A DNA stretch of 64,000 bases from Blattamonas nauphoetae (GCA_033064195.1 JARBJD010000044.1:1-64000), one strand, 5' to 3'. Shown: positions 38,514 through 51,447, counted from the first letter of the stretch. Numbers and translations: made by a program. The notes: generated from the letters alone by a model not told the origin.

Positions 38514-39398
38514 GATCTTACCCTTACTCGTTTTCTGTTGACCCATTATCAGACGTCTGTCGACACTTCCACTCAAGAGACAAAATCTGAATAGAATTAC
38601 TGATTAGTCTGGACAAATCTGAGATATAAAACCCAACCACCACACATATGTGGCAATTCACCACCTCCTCCAAAAGCCAATGGGCGTAGAGAAAAACATC
38701 TGGAACAGAATAGAATCATCAAATGATATGATCGATAAGGTGTTGTTGATGCGTATTCTGCAATGAAAGGGTGACTCTTCCACCATTGGGTCACCCTGTA
38801 CTCCAGTGAATGGAAATGTATTGTGAATGTCGGGGAATGGGTGGATGAGTGCTATGAAAACAACTGAGAGTCACCACAGTGCGTGTTTATAGGCCGAATA
38901 CGATGTGAGAGTGTTTCCAGTCGTGACAGATCGATTGGGTAGTGGATTCGTCGTCTGGATCCTCTTCTGTTTGGCAGGGTATGATGATTGTTTGAATTGA
39001 CTAAATCCACAAAACGTTGTGAAGAAAAAGAGACATGAATGGCTTTGAGGGAATTGCTATGCCGCCAGTTTTAACATGTGGACTTATCGTTCGAAGTGAG
39101 AATCTTAGGTTTGTTTTATTCTGTTGAATGTTGCTTCTTCTTTCTGACGCCTTTCCTGTGTGGTCGGTGGTCAGGAGACCAAATCGTTAGGACAGGTGGG
39201 CTTATGTCTTCCCAGGGTCACAATGCTTGTTGAATGGTGTCAGGGCTTCCTAAAACTGGTATATGGTTCATCTGGGAGCGATGGGTGGAAGTTGTTTCTC
39301 GATGGTGTGTGTAGAATGCTGAGAGGAGTTGAATCGAAGAGATTATCATCACAAGGTTGGTTTTCAATTTACAATGGGTTCGCCATGCTTCTTCAGAG
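38514..39398. other. Intergenic region between divergent coronin and phosphatase genes
   Basis: This is the longest gene-free gap in the gene-rich part of the window. Short frames on both strands have no recognisable content. It presumably carries both promoters and 5' untranslated sequence. An ATGATGA motif near 38981 resembles a snoRNA C box, but I see no D box at a suitable distance. Confidence 0.4.
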
Positions 39399-40931
39399 AT
39401 GATTTCTCTCATTTCCTCCATCATTTTCACGTTACAAAGTGAACTTGTTTCTGTTCATCTTGTCACCCGTCATGGTCTGCCCAATTTTTCGTTCTTCTCC
39501 AACCTATCTTCACATCATCACAGGAGACCGAAATCCAATCCAAAACTATGCTGTCCGCAATTATTGATGCAATTCAACTATTTTAGTTTGATCCACAAGC
39601 ACCGACTGATGGTCTCCTGACAAAAGCTGGAGAAAGGAGGATGTGGATGATCGGGCATTCAATCGGAGAACGTTATCGAAAAGAATTTTCAACGGCTCAA
39701 CAATACAGTCCTGCACACTATACACTCCGTTCAACACACACAAACAGAACAATTGAATCTCTTAATCAACTAACGAATGGTATTCATCCAAGATCTCTAA
39801 CTCACTCCTCCTTCAGGATTTTTCACTTCATTGTCCGGAAAGGATCTTTCCATATCTCCAACAATTCTCCCTACGTTAGATGACTACCATATCTTTACAC
39901 AAAAACAAGATTTCATCGCTTTTCCGAGCACAACATGGTCTATTTTTATCTCTCTCAAAAATGTAGCAAAGCTGGATTTGTACGCATGGCTCGACAATTT
40001 TCTCTCCCACCTTTTCTGGAGATGGTTCAAGAACACGAAGCAATCATTTCAAAAGTCCAACGCGAACTCAACATTTCAGCCACTGGTTGGAACCTCGTGA
40101 TGCTCCTTGACACTCTCCAAATTTTGACTGAAATTGGGTGTGCTGATTGTCTTTCGTTAATTTCAACAGTCGACACCTTCCTTCGTCATTTACAGATGCT
40201 GATATCAAAGCGATCAAATTTGCTCGAGATCAACGTATTCATTCCTCGTCTTCTATCGTTCCTAGTATTTTCAATCACTGTACCTCTAAGTGACCCAGCA
40301 TTTTGTGACGCTGCTGCCTCTCAATTCGCTGAAGATCTGTTCTTCACCCATCCTCAAGGCATTGTCAAATCTTCAGAAACAAACACTTCACAGACCATTC
40401 ATCCCCACCTCTATATCTATTCCAGCCATGATATCACACATTTATCTCTAGGAGGCTGCTTTGGAATAGATATTATGGAATATTTCCCAAATTACGGATC
40501 TGTCTTACTAGTCGAAGAACATCGTTTGGATAATGTGTGACGTCGATTTTTCATCTCTTCCAGGAGTCATACTTTCGGTTTTTCTATGATTATTCCCCAA
40601 CCACCGATGGAAAATTGAATTTGAAAGAAATTCATCCACATTCCAAAGTAACCAAGCACGGAATCTCTCTTTCGGTATTTCATTTCATTTACTAACACAT
40701 CTGAAGGATCTGCAACACCAATGGGAACATACACATGAAGCGATTGTGAATGGAACTTGGATGTCAACCATCTGCCAAGGGATAACAAGTCCATTCACTA
40801 TGGCTGTAGCACTGAAACCCGTTCTCGTTTACAGTGTTCTATGTGCAATTTTTGTCATTGATTTGATAATTTTTTATTATTGCTGGCGGTACTGCAAGAA
40901 AAAGCAACCCACCAAAGAACATCAGAATTAA
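39399..40931 (+). CDS. Histidine acid phosphatase, membrane-anchored, 440 aa
   Basis: Seven exons (39399-39474, 39524-39552, 39587-39779, 39817-39937, 39967-40534, 40564-40674, 40707-40931) with introns of 49, 34, 37, 29, 29 and 32 nt; the phases close to exactly 441 codons. A hydrophobic N-terminus (MISLISSIIFTL) is a probable signal peptide. The catalytic motif VTRHGDRNP is completed only by splicing the first intron and matches RHGxRxP of branch 2 histidine phosphatases. Also present are LTKAGERR, the YTLRSTHTNRT block and the proton-donor HD in YSSHDITHLSL, followed by a PxYGS-like stretch. A single C-terminal membrane helix (near 40800-40880) ends in a basic tail, giving a type I topology as in lysosomal acid phosphatases. 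Substrate unknown. It converges with the TFIIIC-like gene. Confidence 0.9.
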
Positions 40932-43900
40932 CGGGCCAAGCGAGCTCTTTTCGTGATCCTTTTCCACAAAACATAATGATGAAAGTGTAATTGGAAGAGT
41001 AGAAAACATGAACGTTTGCGGAGATGTGAGAAAAAAGTCTCGTATGGAGGGTGAGGATTGCTCCATCTTTTCAAGAACAGGTGCATATCTGCTGAGTCGA
41101 AGAAAGCGATCTGATGGAAGAGGAGAGAAATGACATAATTCGAATCCTGTTGAATCAAAGTTCATTGTCGTTTTCTGTCTGGTGCAGTGTACTGAATGTT
41201 GTTGACTAACGACGTGGTGAAGTCCCTGCTGTCTTTGCAGATAAACTAAAGCATCGACGATCATATCTTGGGAGAAGGCTGGAAACGACAATATAATCGT
41301 TGAGAGTGACACAAACGGGAATGCCACTACAAATGCTGCAACTGACTTTGTGAGGTTCAGAAACGTGAGATTCGATGTGGGGAAGTTGATGTCTGTCCGT
41401 GAGAGCGGAGAAACAGCTCTTGCGATGGATGTGGCTGGCGAGTGAGCAGGAGGAGACGGAGAGGCAGCAAAGAAAGCTGTTGACAATGGCTCGTGAAGGT
41501 TCTCCTTCCTTCGAGAGTCAATCGACGAGTATTCTGATCTGAGTGACCATCGGTGCGAGATGAGAGTGTTGTAAGATGCGATGACAAGTTCTTTATATGA
41601 AGAAGAACAAAATGTAGAATTGTTTCTCAAAAACTGCCGAGATGGTTCCTGCTTGTTTGGAACCAAATACAAGCCTGTTGAAAGATTGATGCTCTGGACA
41701 AGTCCATTCGCAATGAGAATCATCACATGAACCGACACGGAAACGAAATTACATTCTGAACAATGTGTGTCTTTGATGATGTCCAGGAATGGTGTGGTCA
41801 GTTTCACAAGATGATCAAGGCTCAGAGGATACGACGTTTCTCTCAAGAAGATGTGGGTGTAGATGAGAAGGAGAAGTTCAGACGAAAACTCATAGAATTG
41901 TGAATGAGACAGATGTTGACAACGTGATTCTGAGAGAGGCGACTGTCCAACGTCGAATTGAATTGTAATTGGATGATCCTGGAGGAGTGAATATAGGACG
42001 AGTGCATGATGGGCAGGAAGAGACGGTACTAGAATGGATAGATCCGCGAAGAACGTCTGATAGTTGTTGTCCCATTGGGAAATGATGTCATGGTTCTTTG
42101 TCGTGAGACTTTGAACAGTGATGGTTGATTCCGGGGGTGAGGGGTGCATGAATTGGGTGATTGATTCGCATAATTGCTTCTTATCAAAATTCAAACAGAT
42201 TGCTGAGTCAAGCAGGAGATAGTGGCTTCCGTCTGAATGAAGAGAAAGAGTACCGAGCTCCAAGAGAAGACGTTTGAGAGATTGCATTTCCATGGAAGTG
42301 GATAGAATGGACTGTTGATCTTCGTTTTCACTCGAATCATCAGGATCTGATTCACAAAAGACTGCGAGCGGATGAGATTCTTGATTCCAATAACTTTGTG
42401 TGAGATGAGAATCCATAGCTTTCTCCAGAGAGACAGGGGTTGGAGGAGGGATGAGATCAGCGGTGAGGAGCGACGATGATATCAATGATAGGAGGATAGA
42501 GACGGTAACTTGGCTCATCGGCGCGGCTGGAGAATAAAATGGACTAAATTGGCATCCCGCTTCCGGATTCAATTCATTGGTGCTCAAATAATCAATTATT
42601 TCTGATAGACCAATAGATGTTCGTTGAGAAATGGTTTTTGAAAATGGTCGGATTGTGGTTGCTCTTGCCCAAAATTCGAAAGTCGCTCCAAATTTTGGTT
42701 TTACGAGAGAGTGGTCTGTGGCCACACGGGCTGGACAAATTCGAGAGACCATCAAAGAGAAAGAGAGTCGATGTTTTCGTGTATACGGGATAATCATTCC
42801 CGAATGACGAAGTTTTGTCATGATATAGGAAATGTCGATATCTGAGAACGGGGCATTCTGCGGATCGTCTGAAGACGGGAGAAACGAAAACGGGTATGAT
42901 TGATCGAGGTCTGAATAGGGAAGTGTTGTCATCTGGAGGAGAAGTTCCTGGAGTCGAGTTAATTTTGGAGTAACGTCAACTACCAAAGGATTGAGGAGAC
43001 CTCGAGAGAGCGGAGAAGTTGAGGGAGGGAGAAATGAGTGATGAGTCGATGCGGCGGAAGCGAGAATGAAATTCAGATTCGAAACAAGCTGTGAATAATG
43101 CATGTTGAGTGACGTGACTTTGTTGCTAGGAATCAGAACCTGTTCCTGTTGGTTTTTTGGATACGATGAGTAAACTGTGCGGTGACCATCACTCCACCGA
43201 AACATTTGAGGATAGACAGCCACTGAATAAGGAAAGTGGAAGGTGTACTTCGAGAAAAACCCTTTTGAAGTCGTCGAGAGAGATGGTTTGGGCTGGAATG
43301 AGAGTAATGATGGGAGTGATAGTTGAAGTTGAAATGAATGCTGACTGTCCACCAAAGAGGGAAAAGGAATTTCTCCATCATCATAAGTAATATGTCTTCC
43401 CGTTTTTGTGGATTGATGAGGAAGTGATACGTCCGAAGAACTCTTCTTCTTTTTTGTTGGAGTATCTGAATGGAAAGTAATGTCTTCATTCGAGTCATCA
43501 TCGAGGAGTTGAAAAGGCTCTGAGTCGGTGAGTGGGGTGTCCTTAGGTTCATCTCTGGATGATATTGATGGTGATGTGCATTCAAAGTCAGACGATGTTT
43601 CACTTTCATCAAGGATCAATTTTGGTCGCCTATTTTTGTTCCGTTTTTGAATCTGTTTGGAATGCGAGCCGTGAGTTGATTTGGACACAATTTCCCATAG
43701 TTCGGTTCGGACTCCATTTGTTCGAGGGATATCATCATCTGGATCTTTCTCCATTGAGAGCTCAGCCGCTATTTGTCTCCAATGCGGATTCATCATCATT
43801 CGAGCAAAGAGTTGATGTGTCTGTCGAGGTGTTTTATCATTCCCTAGTTGCTGTGAGACCCATCTCCAATCTACTGAATTGACTGGATGGATACTGTCTC

Positions 43901-46247
43901 CGTTGCCACTGCATTGTGCTTGAAGATAGGTCTGCGATGCCAGTCTGGCTCGAAGAAGTTGGAGTTTGTATTCGGAGGAAATTTTGTGACGGGCGATTGA
44001 TTCTCTTGGTTTCGGTTGTTTCAGATTCTTGATCTCGCTGCTGAAGAGTTTTGGGTCCCAATCCTCTCGATTGGACGGCTGTGATCCTTTCGGAACCACG
44101 CGGTCTCGGTCTCCCGTGCCTTGATTATTCTGTGCGTCCTCAACGATTGTGAATCTTGTGTTGAACCTGAGTGCATAGAGTGGCTCGTACCGTCTGAGAG
44201 TTTTCGTAGAAAAGGAACTCAATCGGCCAGATTCTGAGAGATTTGACTGTGGAGAGAAAACGAGAGCTGGGTGCGGACCAAGGTCAGAAGTTAGAGGTTC
44301 CAAAGGGAGGATGACAGTCTTAACGAGAGATTGGATGAGAATCGAAAGAAAACAGGAAAGGTCCATCGCCAGGTTTTCTGAAATCGCTTGGATGGTGGAA
44401 AAAGGTGAAGATTTTGTTCGAATTAAGTGTGATTCAATCATTTGTACCAAATTTAAGAGGAGACTCAAATCCGAATCTGAAGCTAAGAAATTTCGAAGTT
44501 GGATCCAATGATCAACTGTTGGGAGAGGGAGCTGCCCTTCGAAATGACCAGACGATTGGTTTGGAGAGAGAGTCCAGTTGAGTGGATGAAGAATCTCTGG
44601 GGCATTTAGATGGAGAATGAAGTAGCGTCGATTGATTGGTGAATGAAGCGCGTCAAGGAGGCTCGACACCACTTGAGGTGGTTTGTTTGGTTGGGTAAGA
44701 GAGTTGAAGAAAAGAACTTTGCTGTTCGGAATCCATTCATACTCGAACAGGGCGAGTGAGAGTCCAAATGATTTGATCATCGACCAGAAGGACGTATACG
44801 ATTCGAGTTCAAGAGTGACATCTAATGGTTCTGTGAGAGACTGCGGTGTTTGGTTTGGAAATCGATAAAAATGGAACGATTGTGTGGAGAGATGTCCGAA
44901 ATATTCGTTGGTTGGTTGGTCGAATAACAAGGAGGTGTTCGTTGAATTTCGGACAGTGAAGGCATGGGGAATCCGTTGAAGTGGAACAAGATGCCCAGAT
45001 GAGCTGTACGGTGACTGAGGATGAAGAAGCGGAGATGCCTCAGCCTCCGCAAGGGAATCGTACAGTTTGACTGATTCAGAAAATGAGCTGTTCCACTGAC
45101 CATCCCATTGGACAAGTCCCAAACGATGAAGAAGGTCAAGAAGGATGGCAATTCTGGCAAGCCCCGAACTATTTTCAAGAACGAGTGAAAGGTGAAGTGG
45201 CGAGAGATCGCCAAGTGTTTTACTACTTTCTTTCTCTGCCAAAATCTGCTGAAACAGAGAGTTTGTGGAATACAGTCCAGATATCTGACAGAACAAAGAG
45301 ACAGGAATGGACGAGATCAACCACAGGAAAGGGATTGATGTATGCTGTTGGCGTGCAAGAAGAGAGTGTGTCACTTTGAGGAGGAACAAATGGAGGATGC
45401 GAGCCCGTTCTATTTTCGCTTCCACAAACCCAGAAGACAGAGCATGACGCCAAATTGATCGCTTTTGTGGACGATAGAAGTCGCGAAAGAGAAACGAAAC
45501 TGTAGTGACACGTGGGAGAGTTGGCAGCGCAAACTGTGAGAGATGCGATGGGATTTGGAGTGAAACCATTTGGGTTGGTTGAGTGATGCGACTTGTCAAT
45601 GGGACACGAGGAAGAGTGTACGCTTTGTCTCCGTGCCGAAGGTAGACTTTTAAAAACTCGCCAACCACTTTGTCAGTCGGGGTGATAGACGAATGAAGGA
45701 CGATGTTGGATTTGAGCCTCGACGCATCGGCAGTGGTTCTTTGAAAAGTGAAGAAAAGGAAAAAATACTCGATTTGAAGAATCTGCACGTGTCCTTTCTC
45801 CTTGAGTGAGTTGAGAAGTCGATGAAATGTTCGATGATCGATGTTTTTGCTTGTTGGATCTTCAGACACTTCAAAACCATGAAAAAACGAAAATAATACC
45901 AAGATATGCCTTCAAATTATGTGCATCAATAATTTTCCATTGTTCGATAATTCGGATGAGGATTGCCTGACGTCTTAGACTGTCTGAATTCACTCGCTTC
46001 AAAATTGATGAATCAAAATGAAAAAAACAACCTTTGAAACGCCAATTCGTTTGACAGAATCTGCTGTAACAATATTGATTTCCTTGTTTTCATCAAGGAC
46101 TTGTGGGGAGGTTTTGGTTGAGGTGGGACGAGTTTGTTCGATCTCTGGATTGACAAGCTCCGATGAAACAAGGGGTATATGTAGAACGGGTTGTTTCGAT
46201 AAATCCTTTTCATGTGAAGACGATGGTACAAGATCAACATTTCTCAT
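40928..46247 (-). CDS. TFIIIC B-block-binding subunit (TFC3/GTF3C1-like)
   Basis: I join exons 46247-46032, 45996-45900, 45868-41008 and 40958-40928 across introns of 35, 31 and 49 nt; the sum is 1,735 codons including the stop. The N-terminal part has a winged helix (LRRQAILIRIIEQW then DHRTFHRLLNSLKEKG). Further on come KIERARILHLFLLK, a second helical block (LARIAILLDLLHRLGLVQW), and a SANT-like segment near 43800-43880 (WRWVSQQLGN through NPHWRQIAAEL), the order found in the largest TFIIIC subunit that recognises the tRNA B box. The middle is disordered and acidic. If the last intron is not used, the frame runs on to 40839 inside the opposite gene's last exon; splicing instead ends in the basic ITKRARLAR and removes nearly all overlap. 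A good acceptor directly before 46247 suggests further upstream exons. Confidence 0.65.
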
Positions 46248-46766
46248 CTAAGAAAAAGAGGATACAGACAACGAATGACTGTTTCAGTGGAACGATACTT
46301 TATCAACACTCGAAGAGACATGTTTTTTAGTAAATGGCTAGTGGATAAGAGTTTAGTGCATTTTGAACAAAGAATACTGATTGATAGGTTACAATTTGAG
46401 GTTGTTTCTTCTGTTGTCGATGATTTCTTTGTTCATTTTGCATCAAACGAGATGCTTTCAGAAGTTGAATCCAAAAAGTGTTTGGTTGTTCTCTCAGTTA
46501 TTTTTGTTCAGGAAGGAAAAGAGTCTGGGATGATCGATATCACAATTCTTTTCAGAGATTCAATTCTCACATATTTTCCGACAATTATCGACTAATTTGA
46601 GAAATAAATGCAAATATTTGTCGATTTTCGTCTTGTGAAACTCTGAAAACGACTTCTTCGTTCGCATGTCAAACAAGATCGCCTCGAACTACAGCTCTCT
46701 TCATAGAGTTCACACTCCATCTTCTGTGTAATTTCACCCCAAACGTGACTAAATCTTTCTTTATTC
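46248..46766. other. Unassigned gap, possible small plus-strand frame or missing TFIIIC exons
   Basis: A 106-codon plus-strand frame (46275-46595) with reasonable composition but no recognised family fills most of this gap. On the minus strand, a pyrimidine tract ending in TTTTTCTTAG abuts the ATG at 46247, as expected for a 3' splice site. The gap may therefore contain the 5' exons of the TFIIIC-like gene instead. I cannot choose between these. Confidence 0.3.
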
Positions 46767-49700
46767 ATGACACTTGCACAAATATTTCTCCAGACAAGAC
46801 CACCAATCGCCATGGTCTCTTCTTTCTCTGTCTTTCAACCTATTATTCATATGCAGACTCAACTCGTTGAATCATGGTTGTCAAATCCAGATCTCTCAGT
46901 GTTTGATGAAGATATCATACATCGTATGAATATCCACCTCACAAAAGTCTGTTCCGTTCATCAGCCTATCTGTATAGAGCATTCGAGTCCAAAACTACCC
47001 GTTTTCCTGTAAACTACTCCGAATATATCAATTAGCTGCACAACAAGAGAGTTATTGTGCTTTGATGTTTGATCTCAATGTCCACCAAACGCTGTACTCC
47101 ATCTGGATTCAGGCAGAGGAGCACCAAACTACCGGATTTCTTGAATTTCTCGAAGAAATTCTATTTTGTTTCAGGATAATGCTCGATTCAGAACCCAACC
47201 GGGAAAAAATTACCATGATTTTTCAACGAGTTTTCAGGCTCGTTCTTGTCAGCTCAACACCAACAAAAATCCGACTGCAATGTGCTGACATGATTTTTCA
47301 CTATCTTTCACAGCTTTCCACAAACAATATTCCAGAATCTTTCCCAGTATCTGCATTTTCCTCATTCGCTCAAACTGCTCTTCAAAATATCAACAAACTT
47401 GGTGATTGGAGACTTCAAATTACAGTCACCAAACTGTGCTTCCTTTTGGGGAGCTTAATATCAACTGTCCACACACAGCTTCGTCGTTCATTGTCAAAAT
47501 TGTCCAATGACAAACTTCTCATGGATGCATTCTCGACAATACAGTTACAAACACTCGACAGAGACGCTCAATCATTCGTTGCCTCTGTGAATACACATCC
47601 AGCGCTGGCGTCGACACGAAAGTCTGTATTTTTGCCCAAGTCATTTCTTTGAAGTGTCTTCCTGTACACCGTCGTCGCAACATTCCCTCGAAGGACATTC
47701 GGGAAAGCATCCATCTCATGTTCACTCCACTCGATTTCTCTATCATTCCCGTCTTATCGAGATTCGTATGCATTTGGCTGTACAGTTGAAGCTACTTCGA
47801 TCCACTCGATCGTGTTGTATCCCCACAAATCAGCTGTTCATCTCATCGTCCATCCGCTCCCATCCGACCTGGTCTCGTTGTTCTCGTCGGCTCCAAATCG
47901 CCAAAATGAACCGACACATGAAGCCATTCAATTTGAGTTTCTTAAGCGTGCAGAATATCAGTCCTTTGTCCGAACACTCGTCGAGAGTTGGAAGAAGGAA
48001 GGGCGCATCAGAGTCGAAGAGTCGCAGACTGAGCCCTCAACCATCAGTGCGCTTTCTCCAAAATCGACTGTTCAAACGAGATCTGACAATCCCCCCGGAT
48101 TCCTTCTCACCGACAACATTCCTCTTTCGTCCCTCTTCCACAATGCACCACCGGCGCCAGTTGATCCTCCGCAAAATGAACAATTGGACACAACCCAGCT
48201 TCACCCACGACGAGTCAAAGTGTCATCAGCATCGACACTTGAACAACTTGGTCAGCATCGGAAGCAGATGCACACGGAACAAAAGCGGTTCCATCTCACG
48301 GAAAGTTTAGAAGAACCAACATTTCTTCACGGGACAAATCTCTCACCGAACAAGCTCGTCACCATCCTCTCTGGACAGACAGAAACAAATACTGGCCATC
48401 CACAGGATGGCTACCAAGAAATTGATCAAAACACACAGAATTTATTGTTAGAATCAACGCAAACTGAATTTTCCACTCCAATTTTGTCCATCGGCCTCAA
48501 TCTCCTTGATCCTGCACCATCATATCTTACCACTCGTGATGACGATCGAGTGAAACACTACGAGCGGAAAATGGAGCAACAATGGGAAACACATCATTCA
48601 CCATCAGCTTCTTCAGATCGACGTTTTGATGGGGTCGATGTAGTTGGATCACCAATTCCATCATCCACCGATCGTGACATCACGTCCTCAGTTGCAGTGG
48701 CCAACACAACTGAGACATCCAACCAACCACCCGTTCATGATGACACAACACACTCCCCACGTCAGAGAACCTTCAAACGACGCAAACCCTTCTCCGCGTT
48801 CCTTCCAAATGTTACGAAGGTGGACGAGCCTCCCCTGTCTGTGCAAGCTAGCAAACCACCTTCTCCGGAGTCTGCTCATACTGTTGCGTCTCAACATTCC
48901 CCGAAAGTTCACAAATCCACCACTCCCCTTTCAACATCACAGGCTCACACTGAGAATGAATCATTGCACTTCGATTTTGTCCCTCAGAACAAGAATCGGA
49001 AACCCACCATCGAATTTGACGATTTTGATGAGACACCAAAGCAAGACCCCCCACAACCTCACCCAAAACCGCTTCGACCAAAACAAAAAAGCAAACCTGT
49101 GAAGCGTTCGAAGAAGGCTCAATCAGGAAACCGAATCACTGATTTTTTCAGAGTCGGGGAGAGCCGATTCACAGGACAAACTCCTCTCTTCAATGAAACA
49201 AGACCGGAGCCCCCGACATTCCCTTTGAAAGATGTGTCCCAACTCCAAAAGAGCAGTTCGCCGAAAGTGATCAGGCCAAGGACGAGAGCGAAGCAGACAA
49301 GACGGCGAACCAGATCTCCGAATATCGTCCAAACAGCCGTCAATGATGAGCCTCCCGAGCATTTTGAGAACGATAAGCCTCTCGAAGTCCACGACGAGCC
49401 ATCCCCAATCCGAAAGCGGAAGCGACGAAGTCCAACAAGGTCCACATCGACTCCAAATTTCAGGGCAATCCAGCAACCACGCCGGGTCGAAATAGAAATC
49501 ATTCAAGGCGAAAGCCAGTTGAATCCGCCTCCAATGAGCAAAGTGAGTGTCGCCACGATTCCCCAGGGAGCAAACATTGAACCCATAGAGACTGACCTCT
49601 CCTCGAATCTTGGAAACAATGATATCCAAACACAATTTATCCAAGAAAGACAAGAAGATGATGCGCATGGAACAATTCTTCACACTTCGGACGGAATCAA

Positions 49701-49895
49701 CCAAACAACCAAAAGAGTTAATGGTTTTGTCGATCCACTGTTTCAGATGATTGAACAATCCATCAATCTTCATTTTCAATCCATGATGGATGATATGCAT
49801 TCTCTAAAACAGCAAGGTTGGCTCTTTTTTGTCCGTCAATAGTTCTAGTCAATGATCAACTCTACAAATTACTTCCATTTGAACATGAGGAATAA
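46767..49895 (+). CDS. SYCP2-like (synaptonemal complex/axis) protein, 997 aa
   Basis: Five exons (46767-46946, 46978-47625, 47655-47784, 47834-49816, 49843-49895) with introns of 31, 29, 49 and 26 nt keep one frame through 998 codons. The N-terminal 280 or so residues are helical. LQNINKLGDWRLQITVTKL resembles the GDYDLQxGIVEALCRM segment of the SYCP2 armadillo-like domain, and PSKDIRESIHLMFTPLDFS resembles its PSDE...WIDFN join to the SLD/PH-like domain, which continues with VHLIVHPLPSD. The remainder is disordered, Pro/Ser/Arg-rich and basic, with a PIP-box-like NRITDFF, and ends in a short helix. SYCP2 and yeast Red1 build the meiotic chromosome axis; the assignment is by motif similarity only. 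The 26-nt last intron is the weakest part; without it the protein ends at 49842. Confidence 0.55.
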
Positions 49896-50049
49896 CAGAT
49901 CTTTGAAGGTGGCAAAGACAAGTTTCATAACAAAAATATTTCTTCTTTCCGATCTAACATCACATTTTAAACTCGAGCACAATGATCATTCCCATGATGG
50001 CATCATTCTTTTTTTCTCATCCCTATTCTGCTGAATTTTCAATTTGTAT

Positions 50050-51447
50050 ATGACTACCAACGACCAATTGCATCCTACTTTGTCTCCATCGAAAAGTAAA
50101 CCACAAATTATCTGTATAATTGGTAGTACAGGAACTGGAAAGTCATCATTTGGTATTCGCTTAGCAGATGCAATTCATGGAGAAATCATCAATGCAGATG
50201 CAATGCAAGTTTGCTTTTTTTGTTTCAATGATTTTTTAGTGCTATTCTGGTCTCCCAATTTCAACAAACAAACCATCACAGAGCGAAATGGAGAGAGTTC
50301 CTCATCACCTTTTCTCTTTCCTCAATCCCCATCAATCATCTCAACAATTCACAATCGTAGACTATCTTGACTGTGTTGACAAATGTATTTCAGATATCTT
50401 GTCTCGACAAAAAGTTCCAATCATCGTGGGAGGAACACACTATTACATCGAACATCTCCTTCGACGTGACCTTGACTCTCTCCATCCGCATACTGAACCA
50501 ACAGACCGTTTTACAACTTACAAAAAACGGAAGCCACTCGATATTTCACCGTCGAACTCACCATCATCTCCGACACGGTTTCCATATGATGCATTACTCC
50601 TGTGGATGGATGCTTCCCAGAATATCGAACGCCTAAACCAAAATTTAGATATTAGGATCGATGAAATGGAGAAGAGAGGACTTCTTCTGGAAGTTACTTC
50701 ATTTTATCAGGACACACAACAGTTTCTCAGAAAGAAAACTATTGTCAACGACGGTGAGAAGAGAGAAAAACTAGATACTCCTGGAAAAGGAGAGCCTCTT
50801 CATCATCTGACTTTAGAAACGACAAGAGAAGAAGATTCTAATGAACTGAGCGAACTCCCTGTCAATACGACACATGGAATCTATCAAGCAATCGGTTTTA
50901 AGGAATTTCTCCCATTTCTAACCAATTCCGCCGAATTTACCGAATGTATCGCTAGCCTAAAAAGAACGACGAGAAACTATGCAAAGAAGCAAACAAAATT
51001 TATCACAAGTCGACTTCTTCCACAACCACCAAATGCAGAACTTTCTGTGAACGATTCTGATACTCCCTGGACAGTTTTTTCACTAAACATTTTCCAAGAA
51101 CCTGAACCTCTCTTAACTCTTGGGATAACGATCGCACATGCTTTTCTCTCGCATTCTCTTCCAGAACTGGCTGATGATGTTTCATCACTTGTTCGATATA
51201 AGCCCACACCTCCGCCTGTGATGGGTCCTGATGGGTATCCTTCTTCATTTCTGACTGTCTCAGAACCACAATGCGTACACACGACGTCCAGTTCTGCGAG
51301 GTCTGCAACAAATCAATCGCTGGGCTTACCGAGTGGAAGCAACATCTGGACAGTCGTTCACATCGAACATGTCTATCGAAGCAGAAAAGAAAGGAAAAGA
51401 AACGAGCACAATCAGAAGCAATCAAAGACAGAGAGCCGGACACGTGA
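50050..51447 (+). CDS. tRNA dimethylallyltransferase (TRIT1/Mod5/MiaA family), 445 aa
   Basis: Three exons (50050-50208, 50240-51234, 51264-51447), introns 31 and 29 nt, 446 codons with stop. The P-loop GSTGTGKSS lies near residues 27-35, followed by EIINADAMQ, the substrate-binding Asp motif, spliced to CYSGLPISTNK. Then come VPHHL, the family signature VPIIVGGTHYYIEHLL, and the later NTTHGIYQAIGFKEF block. The second intron switches frame to reveal a C-terminal C2H2 finger (FCEVCNKSIAGLTEW, then HLDSRSH), as in eukaryotic TRIT1/Mod5, and a basic tail. The enzyme transfers dimethylallyl from DMAPP to A37 of tRNAs reading UNN codons (i6A). The start is the ATG at 50050. It converges on RPC2 with 93 bp between stops. 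Confidence 0.95.

Noticed and set aside
38880-39120. Possible box C/D snoRNA in the coronin-phosphatase gap
   Set aside because: One C-box-like ATGATGA is present but no D box or terminal stem is seen at a suitable distance.
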